Of a stretch of 7,602 nucleotides of DNA, positions 1-7,500 are shown in pieces; the stretch's first letter is position 1; each line of letters begins with the position of its first letter. The DNA is taken from NCBI GenBank assembly GCA_046303115.1, contig JBKCGZ010000126.1, positions 1 through 7,602 of the forward strand, given 5' to 3'. Under the pieces are notes generated by a model. That model searched no databases. It saw nothing but the letters and a program-made list of their open reading frames with translations, and had not been told where the DNA came from. This stretch comes from CAINEC01 sp046303115 (GTDB taxonomy: Bacteria > Bacteroidota > Bacteroidia > AKYH767-A > OLB10). Position numbers and translations under genes: made by a program.

Positions 1-750
1 TTTGGATGGAGCGGAATTGTTCGTGCTGCCGGAATTATTTTCTTTGCCTATGTAGGTTTTGATGCCGTTTCAACCGCTGCTCAAGAAGCGAAAAATCCAC
101 AGAAAGATATGCCTTGGGGTATATTGGGGTCGCTAGTAGCATGTACTATTATTTATATTCTTGTTGGTTTAGTTATGACAGGAATCGTGAGCTACAAAGA
201 ATTAAATACTCCTGCTCCAATTGCAGTAGCTGTAAATGCTGCTGGCGACGGATTAAACTGGTTACGTCCTTTGATTAAAATGGGCGCAATTGCTGGATTA
301 AGTTCAGTGATATTAGTAATGTTAATGGGCCAGCCTCGTATTTTCTATTCTATGTCGAACGATGGATTACTTCCTGCTTCATTTAGTAAGGTGCATAAGA
401 AATATAAAACTCCTTATATCACGACAATCATCACTGGTGCAGTTGCAATGTTAGTTGCTGGACTATTCCCAATTGGATTATTAGGGGAGCTTGTTTCAAT
501 CGGAACTTTATTAGCGTTCGTACTAGTTTGTGGTGGAATTTTAGTATTGCGTTATAAGCGACCAGAACTAAACCGTCCATTTAAAACTCCATTATTCCCT
601 GTTGTTCCAATTTTAGGTATTTTATCTTCATTAGCATTGATGTATTTCCTTCCAGGTGATACATGGATTCGTCTAATTGTATGGATGGCACTTGGAGTAG
701 TAATTTATTTCTTATACGGTAAAAAGAATAGTAAATACGGACAATCGTAA
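1..750 (+). CDS. APC-superfamily amino acid permease, CAT/YfnA type (5'-truncated)
   Basis: This is the C-terminal 249 residues of an inner-membrane amino acid transporter; the frame is open from base 1, so the start lies upstream. Family members are usually about 450-500 residues, so roughly half is visible. Visible residues 14-33 read FFAYVGFDAVSTAAQEAKNP, the TM6 and following-loop signature of the cationic amino acid transporter (CAT) branch, which includes the bacterial proton-coupled alanine transporter GkApcT. Residues 109-125 (MGQPRIFYSMSNDGLLP) are the conserved TM8-loop motif of the same branch. Several further hydrophobic spans follow, then a short basic tail (GKKNSKYGQS). Substrate cannot be read from the sequence; uptake of neutral or cationic amino acids by proton symport is the family expectation. 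The next permease starts 18 bases after the stop, suggesting one transcript. An internal ATG at 109 is residue 37 of the visible frame and is not the real start, because conserved family sequence precedes it. Confidence 0.93.
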   Translation, partial: FGWSGIVRAAGIIFFAYVGFDAVSTAAQEAKNPQKDMPWGILGSLVACTIIYILVGLVMTGIVSYKELNTPAPIAVAVNAAGDGLNWLRPLIKMGAIAGLSSVILVMLMGQPRIFYSMSNDGLLPASFSKVHKKYKTPYITTIITGAVAMLVAGLFPIGLLGELVSIGTLLAFVLVCGGILVLRYKRPELNRPFKTPLFPVVPILGILSSLALMYFLPGDTWIRLIVWMALGVVIYFLYGKKNSKYGQS

Positions 751-768
751 CCGTTAGTAATTTAAACT

Positions 769-2232
769 ATGGAACAAGAAACCAAACAAGAAGGTCTTAC
801 GCGCACGTTAGGACTTAAAGATGCAACAATGATGGTTGCAGGATCAATGATTGGATCCGGAATTTTCATTGTTAGTGCTGATATGAGTCGTAATGTAGGT
901 GGAACCGGTTGGTTAATGCTCCTTTGGTTAATCAGCGGCGTTATAACGGTAATGGCTGCACTAAGTTATGGTGAGCTCGCAGGTATGATGCCTAAAGCAG
1001 GCGGACAATTCGTTTACATTCAACGTGCATGGGGTAATCTTACGGGATTCCTTTATGGATGGAGTGTATTTACCGTTATTCAATCGGGAGTAATTGCAGC
1101 TGTAGCTGTAGGATTTGCCAAGTTCTCTGGCGTATTTCTTCCATGGATTAATGTTCAGAATGTATTGCTGGATTTAGGCTTTGTTAAAATTTCCTCCGCT
1201 AATATCGTTGCTATTGCTTTGATAGTCTTTCTAACGTGGATCAATAGCCGCGGAGTAAAAGAAGGAAAAACAATTCAAATGGTTTTTACTTCTGCGAAGT
1301 TACTAGCCTTGTTGTTCATCATTGTTTCTGGAATTTACGTCGGACTTAACAAAGATTATTTCGCACAGAACTTTTCTAATATGTGGGAAAGTTCGCAGTG
1401 GCTTCAAAATGCTGATAAGACATGGAGCTTACAATCGATTTCAGGAATGGGATTAATACTTGCCCTGGGAACAGCGATTATTGGTTCTTTATTTTCGAGT
1501 GATGCATGGAATAACGTAACCTTCATCGCTGGAGAGATTAAAGATCCTCATCATAATATTCCTAGAAGTTTATTATTCGGTACCGCTATCGTAACCGTAA
1601 TTTATATGTTGGCGAATGTCGCTTACCTTGGATTATTACCTGTACACGGTGATCCTAACGGAGCCGGAGTAATTCAACAAGGAATTCAGTTTGCAACTAA
1701 CGATCGAGTTGGAACAGCAGCAGCATCTCAAATATTTGGAGAAGGAGCATTGTTCTTAATGGCCGCTTTAATTATGGTGTCTACTTTCGGATGTAATAAC
1801 GGATTAATCTTATCAGGTGCTCGTGTCTATTATGCAATGGCGAAAGAAGGATTATTCTTTAAAAAGGCAGGCACGCTTAACAAAAACAATGTTCCAGAGT
1901 TCGCCTTATGGACACAGGCTGCATGGGCAAGTATTCTATGTTTATCTGGTACATATGGCGACTTACTCGACTATTGCACCTTTGCATCGTTGTTATTTTA
2001 CATTGTAACTATTGGTGGCTTATTTATGCTTCGTAAGAAAGAACCAGATACAGCGAGACCTTATAAAGTTATTGCCTATCCTATTCTGCCAATCCTTTAT
2101 ATATTGATTGCTACAGCTATTTGTGCGATACTTTTAGTCACAAAAACACAGAATACCGTGAGCGGTTTAGTAATTGTAGCGTTAGGACTTCCGATCTATT
2201 ATTTCATCAAGCCGAAAGCCGAAGGAAAATAA
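769..2232 (+). CDS. APC-superfamily amino acid permease (LAT/SteT-like)
   Basis: Complete 487-residue polytopic inner-membrane transporter with the hydrophobicity expected of the 12-helix APC fold. Residues 25-33 (GSMIGSGIF) are the broken TM1 helix motif that binds the substrate amino group and carboxylate. Residues 242-260 (FSSDAWNNVTFIAGEIKDP) are the TM6 and loop signature, closer to the LAT and SteT (Ser/Thr exchanger) branch than to the CAT protein encoded just upstream. Two loops look longer than in minimal relatives: about residues 195-222 before TM6, and about 293-320 (HGDPNGAGVIQQG and after). The ATG at 769 is chosen because the N-terminus MEQETKQEGLTRTLGLKDA is a normal cytoplasmic lead into TM1. 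No Shine-Dalgarno sequence is present. Spacing of 18 bases after the preceding permease suggests an operon. Exchange or uptake of neutral amino acids is the family inference; the actual substrate is unknown. Confidence 0.93.
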   Translation: MEQETKQEGLTRTLGLKDATMMVAGSMIGSGIFIVSADMSRNVGGTGWLMLLWLISGVITVMAALSYGELAGMMPKAGGQFVYIQRAWGNLTGFLYGWSVFTVIQSGVIAAVAVGFAKFSGVFLPWINVQNVLLDLGFVKISSANIVAIALIVFLTWINSRGVKEGKTIQMVFTSAKLLALLFIIVSGIYVGLNKDYFAQNFSNMWESSQWLQNADKTWSLQSISGMGLILALGTAIIGSLFSSDAWNNVTFIAGEIKDPHHNIPRSLLFGTAIVTVIYMLANVAYLGLLPVHGDPNGAGVIQQGIQFATNDRVGTAAASQIFGEGALFLMAALIMVSTFGCNNGLILSGARVYYAMAKEGLFFKKAGTLNKNNVPEFALWTQAAWASILCLSGTYGDLLDYCTFASLLFYIVTIGGLFMLRKKEPDTARPYKVIAYPILPILYILIATAICAILLVTKTQNTVSGLVIVALGLPIYYFIKPKAEGK

Positions 2233-2273
2233 TTTTCAAGTTTATATACTATTTATTTTAAAGTATCGTTCGG

Positions 2274-2294
2274 GATTTAATTCACCATTAAATC
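2274..2294. promoter_or_regulatory. Perfect 8-bp inverted repeat upstream of the lipoprotein gene
   Basis: GATTTAAT (2274-2281) and ATTAAATC (2287-2294) are exact reverse complements separated by five bases (tcacc). The element ends 11 bases before the lipoprotein ATG, inside the 73-base gap after the second permease. As RNA it would be a small, AU-rich hairpin beside the ribosome-binding region; as DNA it could be a repressor operator. No T-tract follows, so it does not look like an intrinsic terminator. The structure is visible; the role is inference, and an AT-rich region can produce such a repeat by chance. Confidence 0.4.
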
Positions 2295-2305
2295 AACCAA
2301 ACTTT

Positions 2306-3358
2306 ATGACCAAATTTATTACCTCAGCTGCAATCGTAGTTATTGCAGGCATTGCGCTATTTTTCATTTCTTGCGGGTCTTCACCCGTTTCTGAAAGAAA
2401 ACCTATCGACAGGCTAGACTCCATTAAGACCGATTCTGGCATTGTAAAAGAACTAAAAGATGTTTACCGTGTATTTCGAATAAACGACCAACTTGATATT
2501 ATAAAAGACGATTTTTCGCTTTGCTATATGGATGATTCCGTTGCTGCGGCTAAAGTTCTAAAGGAATCGTTTGCTGTCAGTGATAGCTTAAAGAACTTTC
2601 CATTTTATGATGACTCGATTCGAATTCTTGCGGATATGCATATTAACGAGTTTAATGGAATCAACAGAATAATTATTAAACATGGACTACAATCAGATAT
2701 GCTTCAAGACTCCTTTGTAAAATACAAAGAAATTAATGAGCAGTACACTGACTTTTTGTTTGGAAAATACTCCACAAACCACTTTATAAAAATGAGTGAA
2801 GATCAATACTGGAAAAATATTGATAAGCAACAGTACATCCACTCTCCTGAATTTGCACGCTATTTATCAATGGCAAAAACTGACTTAAAAGGAAGCATTG
2901 AATTGCTCAATAAAATTATTGCCAACACTAAAAATTTTCAAGAGAAGTCTATCTATCAAATGGAGTTGGCGAATGCAATGATTTATAATTTCAATAAACT
3001 AGATAGCAATACCGTCGTAAATGCATTGAAAATTTATAGTTCCATTTTAGAGAGCCCTGAATATTCTTTATATAAATTCGAAGTATGGCGTCGCTGGAGA
3101 GCCGCAACGCAAGCTTTTATTTTTGGACCAGGAATTAATGCTGACATACCTAATAAATTGTATGATTCGATTCGCGAAGATTGTGCTGCACAAATTCTAA
3201 AGTACTATGTCAATCATCCTAAAGATCAAATGGCACTAAATCAGTTTTTAGATTTTGCTACTCATGGAATTGTTTACCGAAATGGTGAATACGAAGATGG
3301 CAATCAAAATATAATTGAGTTTGCAGAACTATTCCCGACGGATAAAAACGATAAATAA
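2306..3358 (+). CDS. Predicted lipoprotein of unknown function
   Basis: A 350-residue protein with a lipoprotein signal peptide: MTK, a hydrophobic stretch at residues 5-22, and a lipobox ending FIS-C23-G. Cys23 would be lipidated and become the mature N-terminus. The residues after it (GSSPVSERK) lack the acidic/Gln-rich start associated with surface export of Bacteroidota lipoproteins, so a periplasmic-facing location is the better guess. The mature part is hydrophilic, looks mostly helical, and is rich in Asp, Lys, Tyr and Asn. A Trp/Arg-rich stretch, FEVWRRWRAATQAF, lies at 258-271. I recognise no domain or catalytic motif; a helical-repeat fold is possible but not demonstrated. The ATG at 2306 is supported because it gives a complete signal peptide. 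It lies 73 bases after the permease gene and 33 bases before the DUF4236 gene, with which it may share a transcript. Confidence 0.8.
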   Translation: MTKFITSAAIVVIAGIALFFISCGSSPVSERKPIDRLDSIKTDSGIVKELKDVYRVFRINDQLDIIKDDFSLCYMDDSVAAAKVLKESFAVSDSLKNFPFYDDSIRILADMHINEFNGINRIIIKHGLQSDMLQDSFVKYKEINEQYTDFLFGKYSTNHFIKMSEDQYWKNIDKQQYIHSPEFARYLSMAKTDLKGSIELLNKIIANTKNFQEKSIYQMELANAMIYNFNKLDSNTVVNALKIYSSILESPEYSLYKFEVWRRWRAATQAFIFGPGINADIPNKLYDSIREDCAAQILKYYVNHPKDQMALNQFLDFATHGIVYRNGEYEDGNQNIIEFAELFPTDKNDK

Positions 3359-3364
3359 TATATT

Positions 3365-3397
3365 ACCTATATTTATGGTCAATACATAAATATGGGT
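3365..3397 (+). promoter_or_regulatory. 13-bp hairpin enclosing the DUF4236 gene start codon
   Basis: The 5' arm acctatatttatg (3365-3377) pairs with the 3' arm cataaatatgggt (3385-3397) across a 7-base loop. Twelve pairs are Watson-Crick and one (3368 with 3394) is U-G in RNA. The ATG start codon at 3392-3394 lies wholly within the 3' arm, so the folded mRNA would hide it. The upstream stop codon (3356-3358) is only 6 bases before the stem, so a ribosome finishing the lipoprotein gene could open the base of the hairpin and couple translation of the two genes. The pairing is seen directly; the regulatory role is inferred. Confidence 0.55.
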
Positions 3398-4015
3398 TTC
3401 CGATTTCACAAAAGAGTTTCATTAGGTGGCGGACTGGGACTAAACATCAGCAAGTCGGGTGTTTCTCCCAGTTATCGCACACGTTATGGAAGTATAAGCT
3501 CCAAAGGTTTTTCATTTCGTACAGGTATTGCAGGTTTAACCTACCGCAGTGGATTTGGAGGAAGGTCGCGTAAAGGAAATGCGGGTGATGCCATCCTCCT
3601 GCTTTTCGTAGCCTTTTGGTTAGTCATTATTTCATTGTTGATTATACTGAAATTAATTGAGTTATTTTTTTGGGCACTTACTGAATTAATCAAGTTTATT
3701 CAACGCGTTCAATATAGAAGGCAAATCAAAAAAGAAATTGAAAAGTTTAAAGATTCAACCATTGTAACAGTACTGAATTTTGAAGCTGATTCTCTTCCTG
3801 AAGAAATGCGTTCGATGAAAGTAAAGTTCCAAGGAGCACTCGTTGAGAACGGATCGATTGTAGAGAAAGATCAGGAGGTAGCCACATTTGTTGTTGGCGA
3901 TAAAATAGGTAGAATGCTTGCGAATAAAGCAGGTAAAATTAAGTTCGCTAAGTTGCCTGGCGATCGAATGAACGTGGGGGATTGTGTGTGTTTGATTGAG
4001 ACAATAATTGGATAA
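3392..4015 (+). CDS. DUF4236-like membrane protein with C-terminal lipoyl/biotinyl-like domain
   Basis: A 207-residue protein with three parts. Residues 1-57 (beginning MGFRFHKRVSLGGGLGLNIS, then SKSG and glycine/serine-rich strands) match the pattern of DUF4236, a short domain of unknown function normally found at the extreme N-terminus, which supports the ATG at 3392. Residues about 67-103 are strongly hydrophobic, with one long helix or a helix plus an amphipathic segment, flanked by basic runs (RSRKG at 58-62, RRQIKKEIEKFK at 109-120). Residues about 142-205 resemble a barrel-sandwich hybrid: two similar halves (NGSIVEKDQEVATF at 153-166 and PGDRMNVGDCVCLI at 189-202) around a GDK turn with Lys171 where lipoyl domains carry the modified lysine. 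No enzyme domain is attached. It sits 33 bases after the lipoprotein gene, its start codon lies in a hairpin, and its stop codon lies at the edge of an 8-bp repeat array. Function is unknown. Confidence 0.82.
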   Translation: MGFRFHKRVSLGGGLGLNISKSGVSPSYRTRYGSISSKGFSFRTGIAGLTYRSGFGGRSRKGNAGDAILLLFVAFWLVIISLLIILKLIELFFWALTELIKFIQRVQYRRQIKKEIEKFKDSTIVTVLNFEADSLPEEMRSMKVKFQGALVENGSIVEKDQEVATFVVGDKIGRMLANKAGKIKFAKLPGDRMNVGDCVCLIETIIG

Positions 4016-4072
4016 TGTGCTAATTTGCCAATGTGCTAATTTGTTAATTTGCTAATGTGCGATTATGCGAAT
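4009..4072. repeat. 8-bp degenerate tandem repeat array (consensus KTGCTAAT)
   Basis: From 4017 to 4072 the sequence divides exactly into seven 8-base units with consensus (T/G)TGCTAAT. Units 1 and 3 are identical (GTGCTAAT) and unit 5 is TTGCTAAT. The others differ from one or other consensus form by one to three bases, the last two being the most diverged (GTGCGATT, ATGCGAAT). A further, more diverged unit (TGGATAAT, 4009-4016) contains the TAA stop of the DUF4236 gene. The first four units also form a 16-bp higher-order repeat. The periodicity is seen directly. I recall similar runs in intergenic DNA of Bacteroidota, but cannot confirm that here. No function is known to me. Confidence 0.85.
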
Positions 4073-4121
4073 GACTCACTTTACTACCATATATTGGTTT
4101 CCTTATTATCATTTTATTGCC

Positions 4122-4129
4122 TAATTTTG
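4122..4129 (+). promoter_or_regulatory. Candidate Bacteroidota -7 promoter box
   Basis: TAATTTTG matches the TAnnTTTG -7 consensus of Bacteroidota housekeeping promoters at every fixed position. The nearest upstream TTG (4094-4096) is about 25 bases away, longer than the usual 19-21 or so, so the -33 element is weak or absent. Transcription from this box would begin at about 4133-4136, essentially on the TTG start codon of the His-rich gene, which would make that message leaderless or start it inside the gene. A chance match in AT-rich DNA is possible. Confidence 0.3.
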
Positions 4130-4134
4130 AATGA

Positions 4135-4515
4135 TTGAAAAAAGTACTAGCCCTTTCTTTTGTCGCGCTGTTTATTGCGAATGTTTTTGAGCTGCATCAG
4201 ATGGCAAAGCTCCCAGCATTAGTGCATCATTACTTTGAACATCATAACGAGAACAAGCATCAGTCGTTTGCAGATTTTTTTGCGCTCCACTACTTTGATC
4301 AGCATAGTCATGCTACACAAAATCATAAGCATGATGACTTACCTTTTAAATCGACAGACTGTTCATCATTTCATGCAGCAATCGTTTTTGTACAAACGAT
4401 CATGTCTAGTCATTATCAACCTTCGTTATTTTTAACTAACTTAATAAAAGAACCACAGCCTGATTTCTATTTGCAAAATTTTGTTGGAAAAATCTGGCAG
4501 CCGCCCAAGCTATAA
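4135..4515 (+). CDS. Small exported His-rich protein of a metal-efflux locus
   Basis: A 126-residue protein with a signal-peptide-like N-terminus (MKKVLALSFVALFIANVF) and a His-rich body. Thirteen His are present, twelve of them between residues 21 and 80, including HH at 31-32, HH at 36-37, HSH at 57-59 and HKH at 64-66, plus one Cys at 76. A C-terminal IWQPPKL end is present. In my recollection this layout (ELHQ...KLPALVHHYFEH...SFADFFALHYF...LPFK...IWQPP) is typical of small uncharacterised proteins encoded just before CzcA/CusA-type pumps in Bacteroidota. A periplasmic metal-binding or sensing role is inferred from the histidines and the neighbour. The start is TTG at 4135, because an in-frame TGA immediately precedes it and the next ATG (4201, residue 23) would remove the signal peptide. 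An ATG at 4131 is in another frame; loss of one A from the A6 run (4138-4143) would place it in frame. The pump gene begins 61 bases downstream. Confidence 0.82.
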   Translation: MKKVLALSFVALFIANVFELHQMAKLPALVHHYFEHHNENKHQSFADFFALHYFDQHSHATQNHKHDDLPFKSTDCSSFHAAIVFVQTIMSSHYQPSLFLTNLIKEPQPDFYLQNFVGKIWQPPKL

Positions 4516-4529
4516 TTTTACTTTTCGGT

Positions 4530-4550
4530 TTTAACAAATCACTTTAACAA
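4530..4550. repeat. Direct repeat TTTAACAA x2 upstream of the RND pump gene
   Basis: TTTAACAA occurs at 4530-4537 and again at 4543-4550, with starts 13 bases apart, in the 61-base gap between the His-rich gene and the pump gene. It could be a tandem binding site for a regulator of the pump, but an AT-rich 8-mer repeated once is weak evidence. No terminator-like hairpin is seen in this gap, which fits co-transcription of the two genes. Confidence 0.25.
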
Positions 4551-4576
4551 TTATATCCGCTAAGCGTTCTCAAATT

Positions 4577-7500
4577 ATGCTTAATAAAATTATTGCGTTC
4601 TCCATCAAGAACAAACTTATCATTGGTATTCTAACCATTGCTCTCGCTATTTATGGTTGTTACCAATTCACTAAATTACCAATAGACGCCGTACCTGATA
4701 TCACAAATAATCAAGTGCAAGTTATTACGGTATCTCCTTCTTTAGGCGCACCTGATATTGAACGTCTGATCACATTTCCAATTGAACAAGCTAATAGTAA
4801 TATTCCTGGACTAAAAGAAATCAGAAGTTTCTCTCGTTTTGGATTATCACTTATCACGATTGTATTTAATGATGATGTCGATATTTATTGGGCACGTCAA
4901 CAAGTTACAGAACGATTAAAAATTGCAGAAGAAGAAATTCCGAAAGGATTAGGTATTCCAACACTCGCTCCGGTGACAACAGGACTCGGCGAAATTTATC
5001 AGTATGTATTACGTCCTGAAAAAGGTTATGAATCGAAATACACTGCCATTGAATTGCGCACTATTCAAGATTGGATTGTTCGCCGACAATTACTCGGAGT
5101 GAAAGGTGTAGCCGATGTGAGTTCCTTCGGAGGAAGACTTAAGCAATACGAGATTGCTATTAATCCTTCCACACTAAACGCGCACAACATTACAGTAGAG
5201 GATGTTTTTACTGCGCTTGAAAAAAATAATGAAAATGCTGGTGGTGGATACATTGAAAAATCATCTACTGTTTTATTTATTCGTACAGAAGGCCTAATTC
5301 AGAAAATAGATGATATTAAATCGATTGTTGTTAAATCATTGCCGAATGGAACTCCGCTTCTTTTAAAAGATATTGCAGAGGTTCGTATTGGACAAGCAAC
5401 GCGATATGGTGCTATAACTTATAATGATGAAGGAGAAGTAGCAGGCGCGGTTGTGATGATGCTGAAAGGAGAAAACAGTAGCAATGTAATCAAAGATGTT
5501 AAAGCACGCATCGAGCAAATTAAATTAACATTACCTAAAGGTGTTATCCTCGAACCCTTTCTCGATCGAACAAAAATGGTTGATAGTGCAATTGGGACAG
5601 TTACTAAAAACTTATTAGAAGGAGCACTCATCGTTATTTTCATCTTAGTATTATTTCTTGGGAATGTGCGTGCAGGATTTTTAGTTGCTTCTGTAATTCC
5701 ATTATCGATGCTCTTCGCGATTATCATGATGAACATTTTTGGCGTGAGCGGCAATTTGATGAGTTTAGGCGCACTCGACTTCGGATTAATTGTAGATGGT
5801 GCAGTAATTATTGTGGAAGCGGTGATGCATAGTTTAATGCACAACAGAAAATTTGCAGGAGTCAACAGCGTAACGCAAGATGAAATGGATGATGCCGTAG
5901 GTAAATCGGCGGGTAAAATGATGAACAGTGCTGTATTTGGACAAATTATTATTTTAATAGTTTATCTACCCATCTTTACGTTAGAAGGTATCGAAGGCAA
6001 GATGTTTATGCCGATGGCGCAAACGGTAGCATTTGCATTACTTGGTGCTTTTATTTTATCGCTGACGTATATACCAATGATGAGCACTGTTTTCTTAAGC
6101 AAGAAAATTGATCAAGGGAAAAACTGGTCGGATAAGATGATGGATTTTCTAATTACTAAACAACAACGTCTGCTTCAGCAGATTTTAAAATTTCCAAAAG
6201 CTACATTAGGAGTTTCTTTTGGATTATTATTGATTTCATTATTTGTCTTCTCAAAATTAGGAGGCGAATTCATTCCTGAATTACCTGAAGGCGACTTTGC
6301 AGTAGAAACTCGCGTACTAACGGGTAGCAATATCCGTACTTCGAGCGAGGCCTGTATGCAATCAGCGCATGTATTAATGGAAAAGTTTCCTGAAATAGAA
6401 AAAGTTGTAGGAAAAACAGGAAGTGGAGAAATTCCAACTGATCCAATGCCGATGGAAGCAAGTGATATGATGATTATCTTGAAAGATAAATCACAATGGA
6501 CATCCGCCGATACATGGGAAGAGCTTTCGCAAAAAATGAGTGAGGCGCTGAATGTCATTCCTGGAGTTCAGTATAGCTTTCAATATCCTGTTGCCATGCG
6601 CTTTAATGAATTGATGACAGGTGCTAAACAAGATGTGGTATGTAAAATATTTGGGGAGAACTTAGATACGCTATCAAAATATTCTCGCTTATTAGGCGAA
6701 ACAGTTTCAAAAATTGAAGGCGCTGAGAATTTATACGTAGAACCGATTGATGGCTTACCTCAATTAATTGTAAGTTATAATCGTAGTGCGATTGCTGCGT
6801 ATGGCTTAAACATTGGCGATGTTAACCGTGTCGTAAATATTTCTTTTGCAGGACAAAGTTGCGGACAAGTTTACGAAGATGAAAAACGTTTTGACCTTGT
6901 TGTCCGAATAGCGAATGAACAACGTCAGCAAATTGAAGATGTACGTAACTTACTTATTCCAACTCCTAGCGGAAAACAAGTACCGCTCTATCAATTAGCA
7001 GATGTATCCATCAAGCAAAGTGTAAATCAGATTCAACGCGATGATGCAAAGCGAAGAATTATTGTTGGATTTAATGTGAATGGTCGTGATGTGGCCTCTG
7101 TGGTAAAAGATGTTCAGCAAGCAGCAGTAAAAATTAATTTACCTACTGGCTATTATATTTCATACGGAGGAGCTTTTGAGAATTTACAAGCAGCTCAAGA
7201 TCGATTGAAATTAGCTGTGCCTATTTCTTTATTATTAATTTTTGTTTTCCTCTACTTCGCTTTTAACTCTATTAAACACGGATTGATTATTTATTCGGCT
7301 ATTCCATTATCTGCAATTGGCGGTATTTTGTTTTTAGCACTTCGAGGAATGCCATTCAGTATAAGTGCAGGTGTTGGATTTATTGCATTGTTTGGTGTGG
7401 CAGTATTAAACGGAATTGTATTGATAGCAGAATTTAATCGATTGAAGCATGAATATCCTGATGATTTACTACAAGTAGTAATGCACGGAACAAAACATCG

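Noticed and set aside
1817..2008. A 63-codon + strand frame inside the second permease
   Set aside because: Out of frame within a well-conserved permease gene, with no domain and no spacing for independent translation.
2246..2266. ATACT...AGTAT as a terminator after the second permease
   Set aside because: Only a 5-bp AT-rich stem with an 11-base loop and no following T-tract; not enough to call a terminator.
3368..3375. TATATTTA as a -7 promoter box for the DUF4236 gene
   Set aside because: It misses the final G of TAnnTTTG, has no TTG at suitable distance upstream, and is fully explained as part of the hairpin arm.
4017..4072. The 8-bp repeats as a CRISPR array
   Set aside because: Units are directly adjacent with no spacers and are far shorter than CRISPR repeats.
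4235..4435. A 66-codon + strand frame inside the His-rich gene
   Set aside because: Overlaps the His-rich frame, which has a signal peptide and a family-like layout; this alternative frame shows neither.
5065..5253. A 62-codon minus-strand open frame
   Set aside because: Antisense to the first porter region of the pump, with no family resemblance.
5419..5865. A 148-codon open frame on the minus strand
   Set aside because: It lies wholly antisense to the conserved TM region of the RND pump, its translation is low-complexity (Ile/Thr/Ser-rich) with no recognisable domain, and the + strand frame is clearly the coding one.
6175..6558. Minus-strand open frames (6175-6558 and 6270-6461)
   Set aside because: Both are antisense to the second periplasmic half of the pump and resemble no known protein; they follow from the codon composition of the + strand gene.
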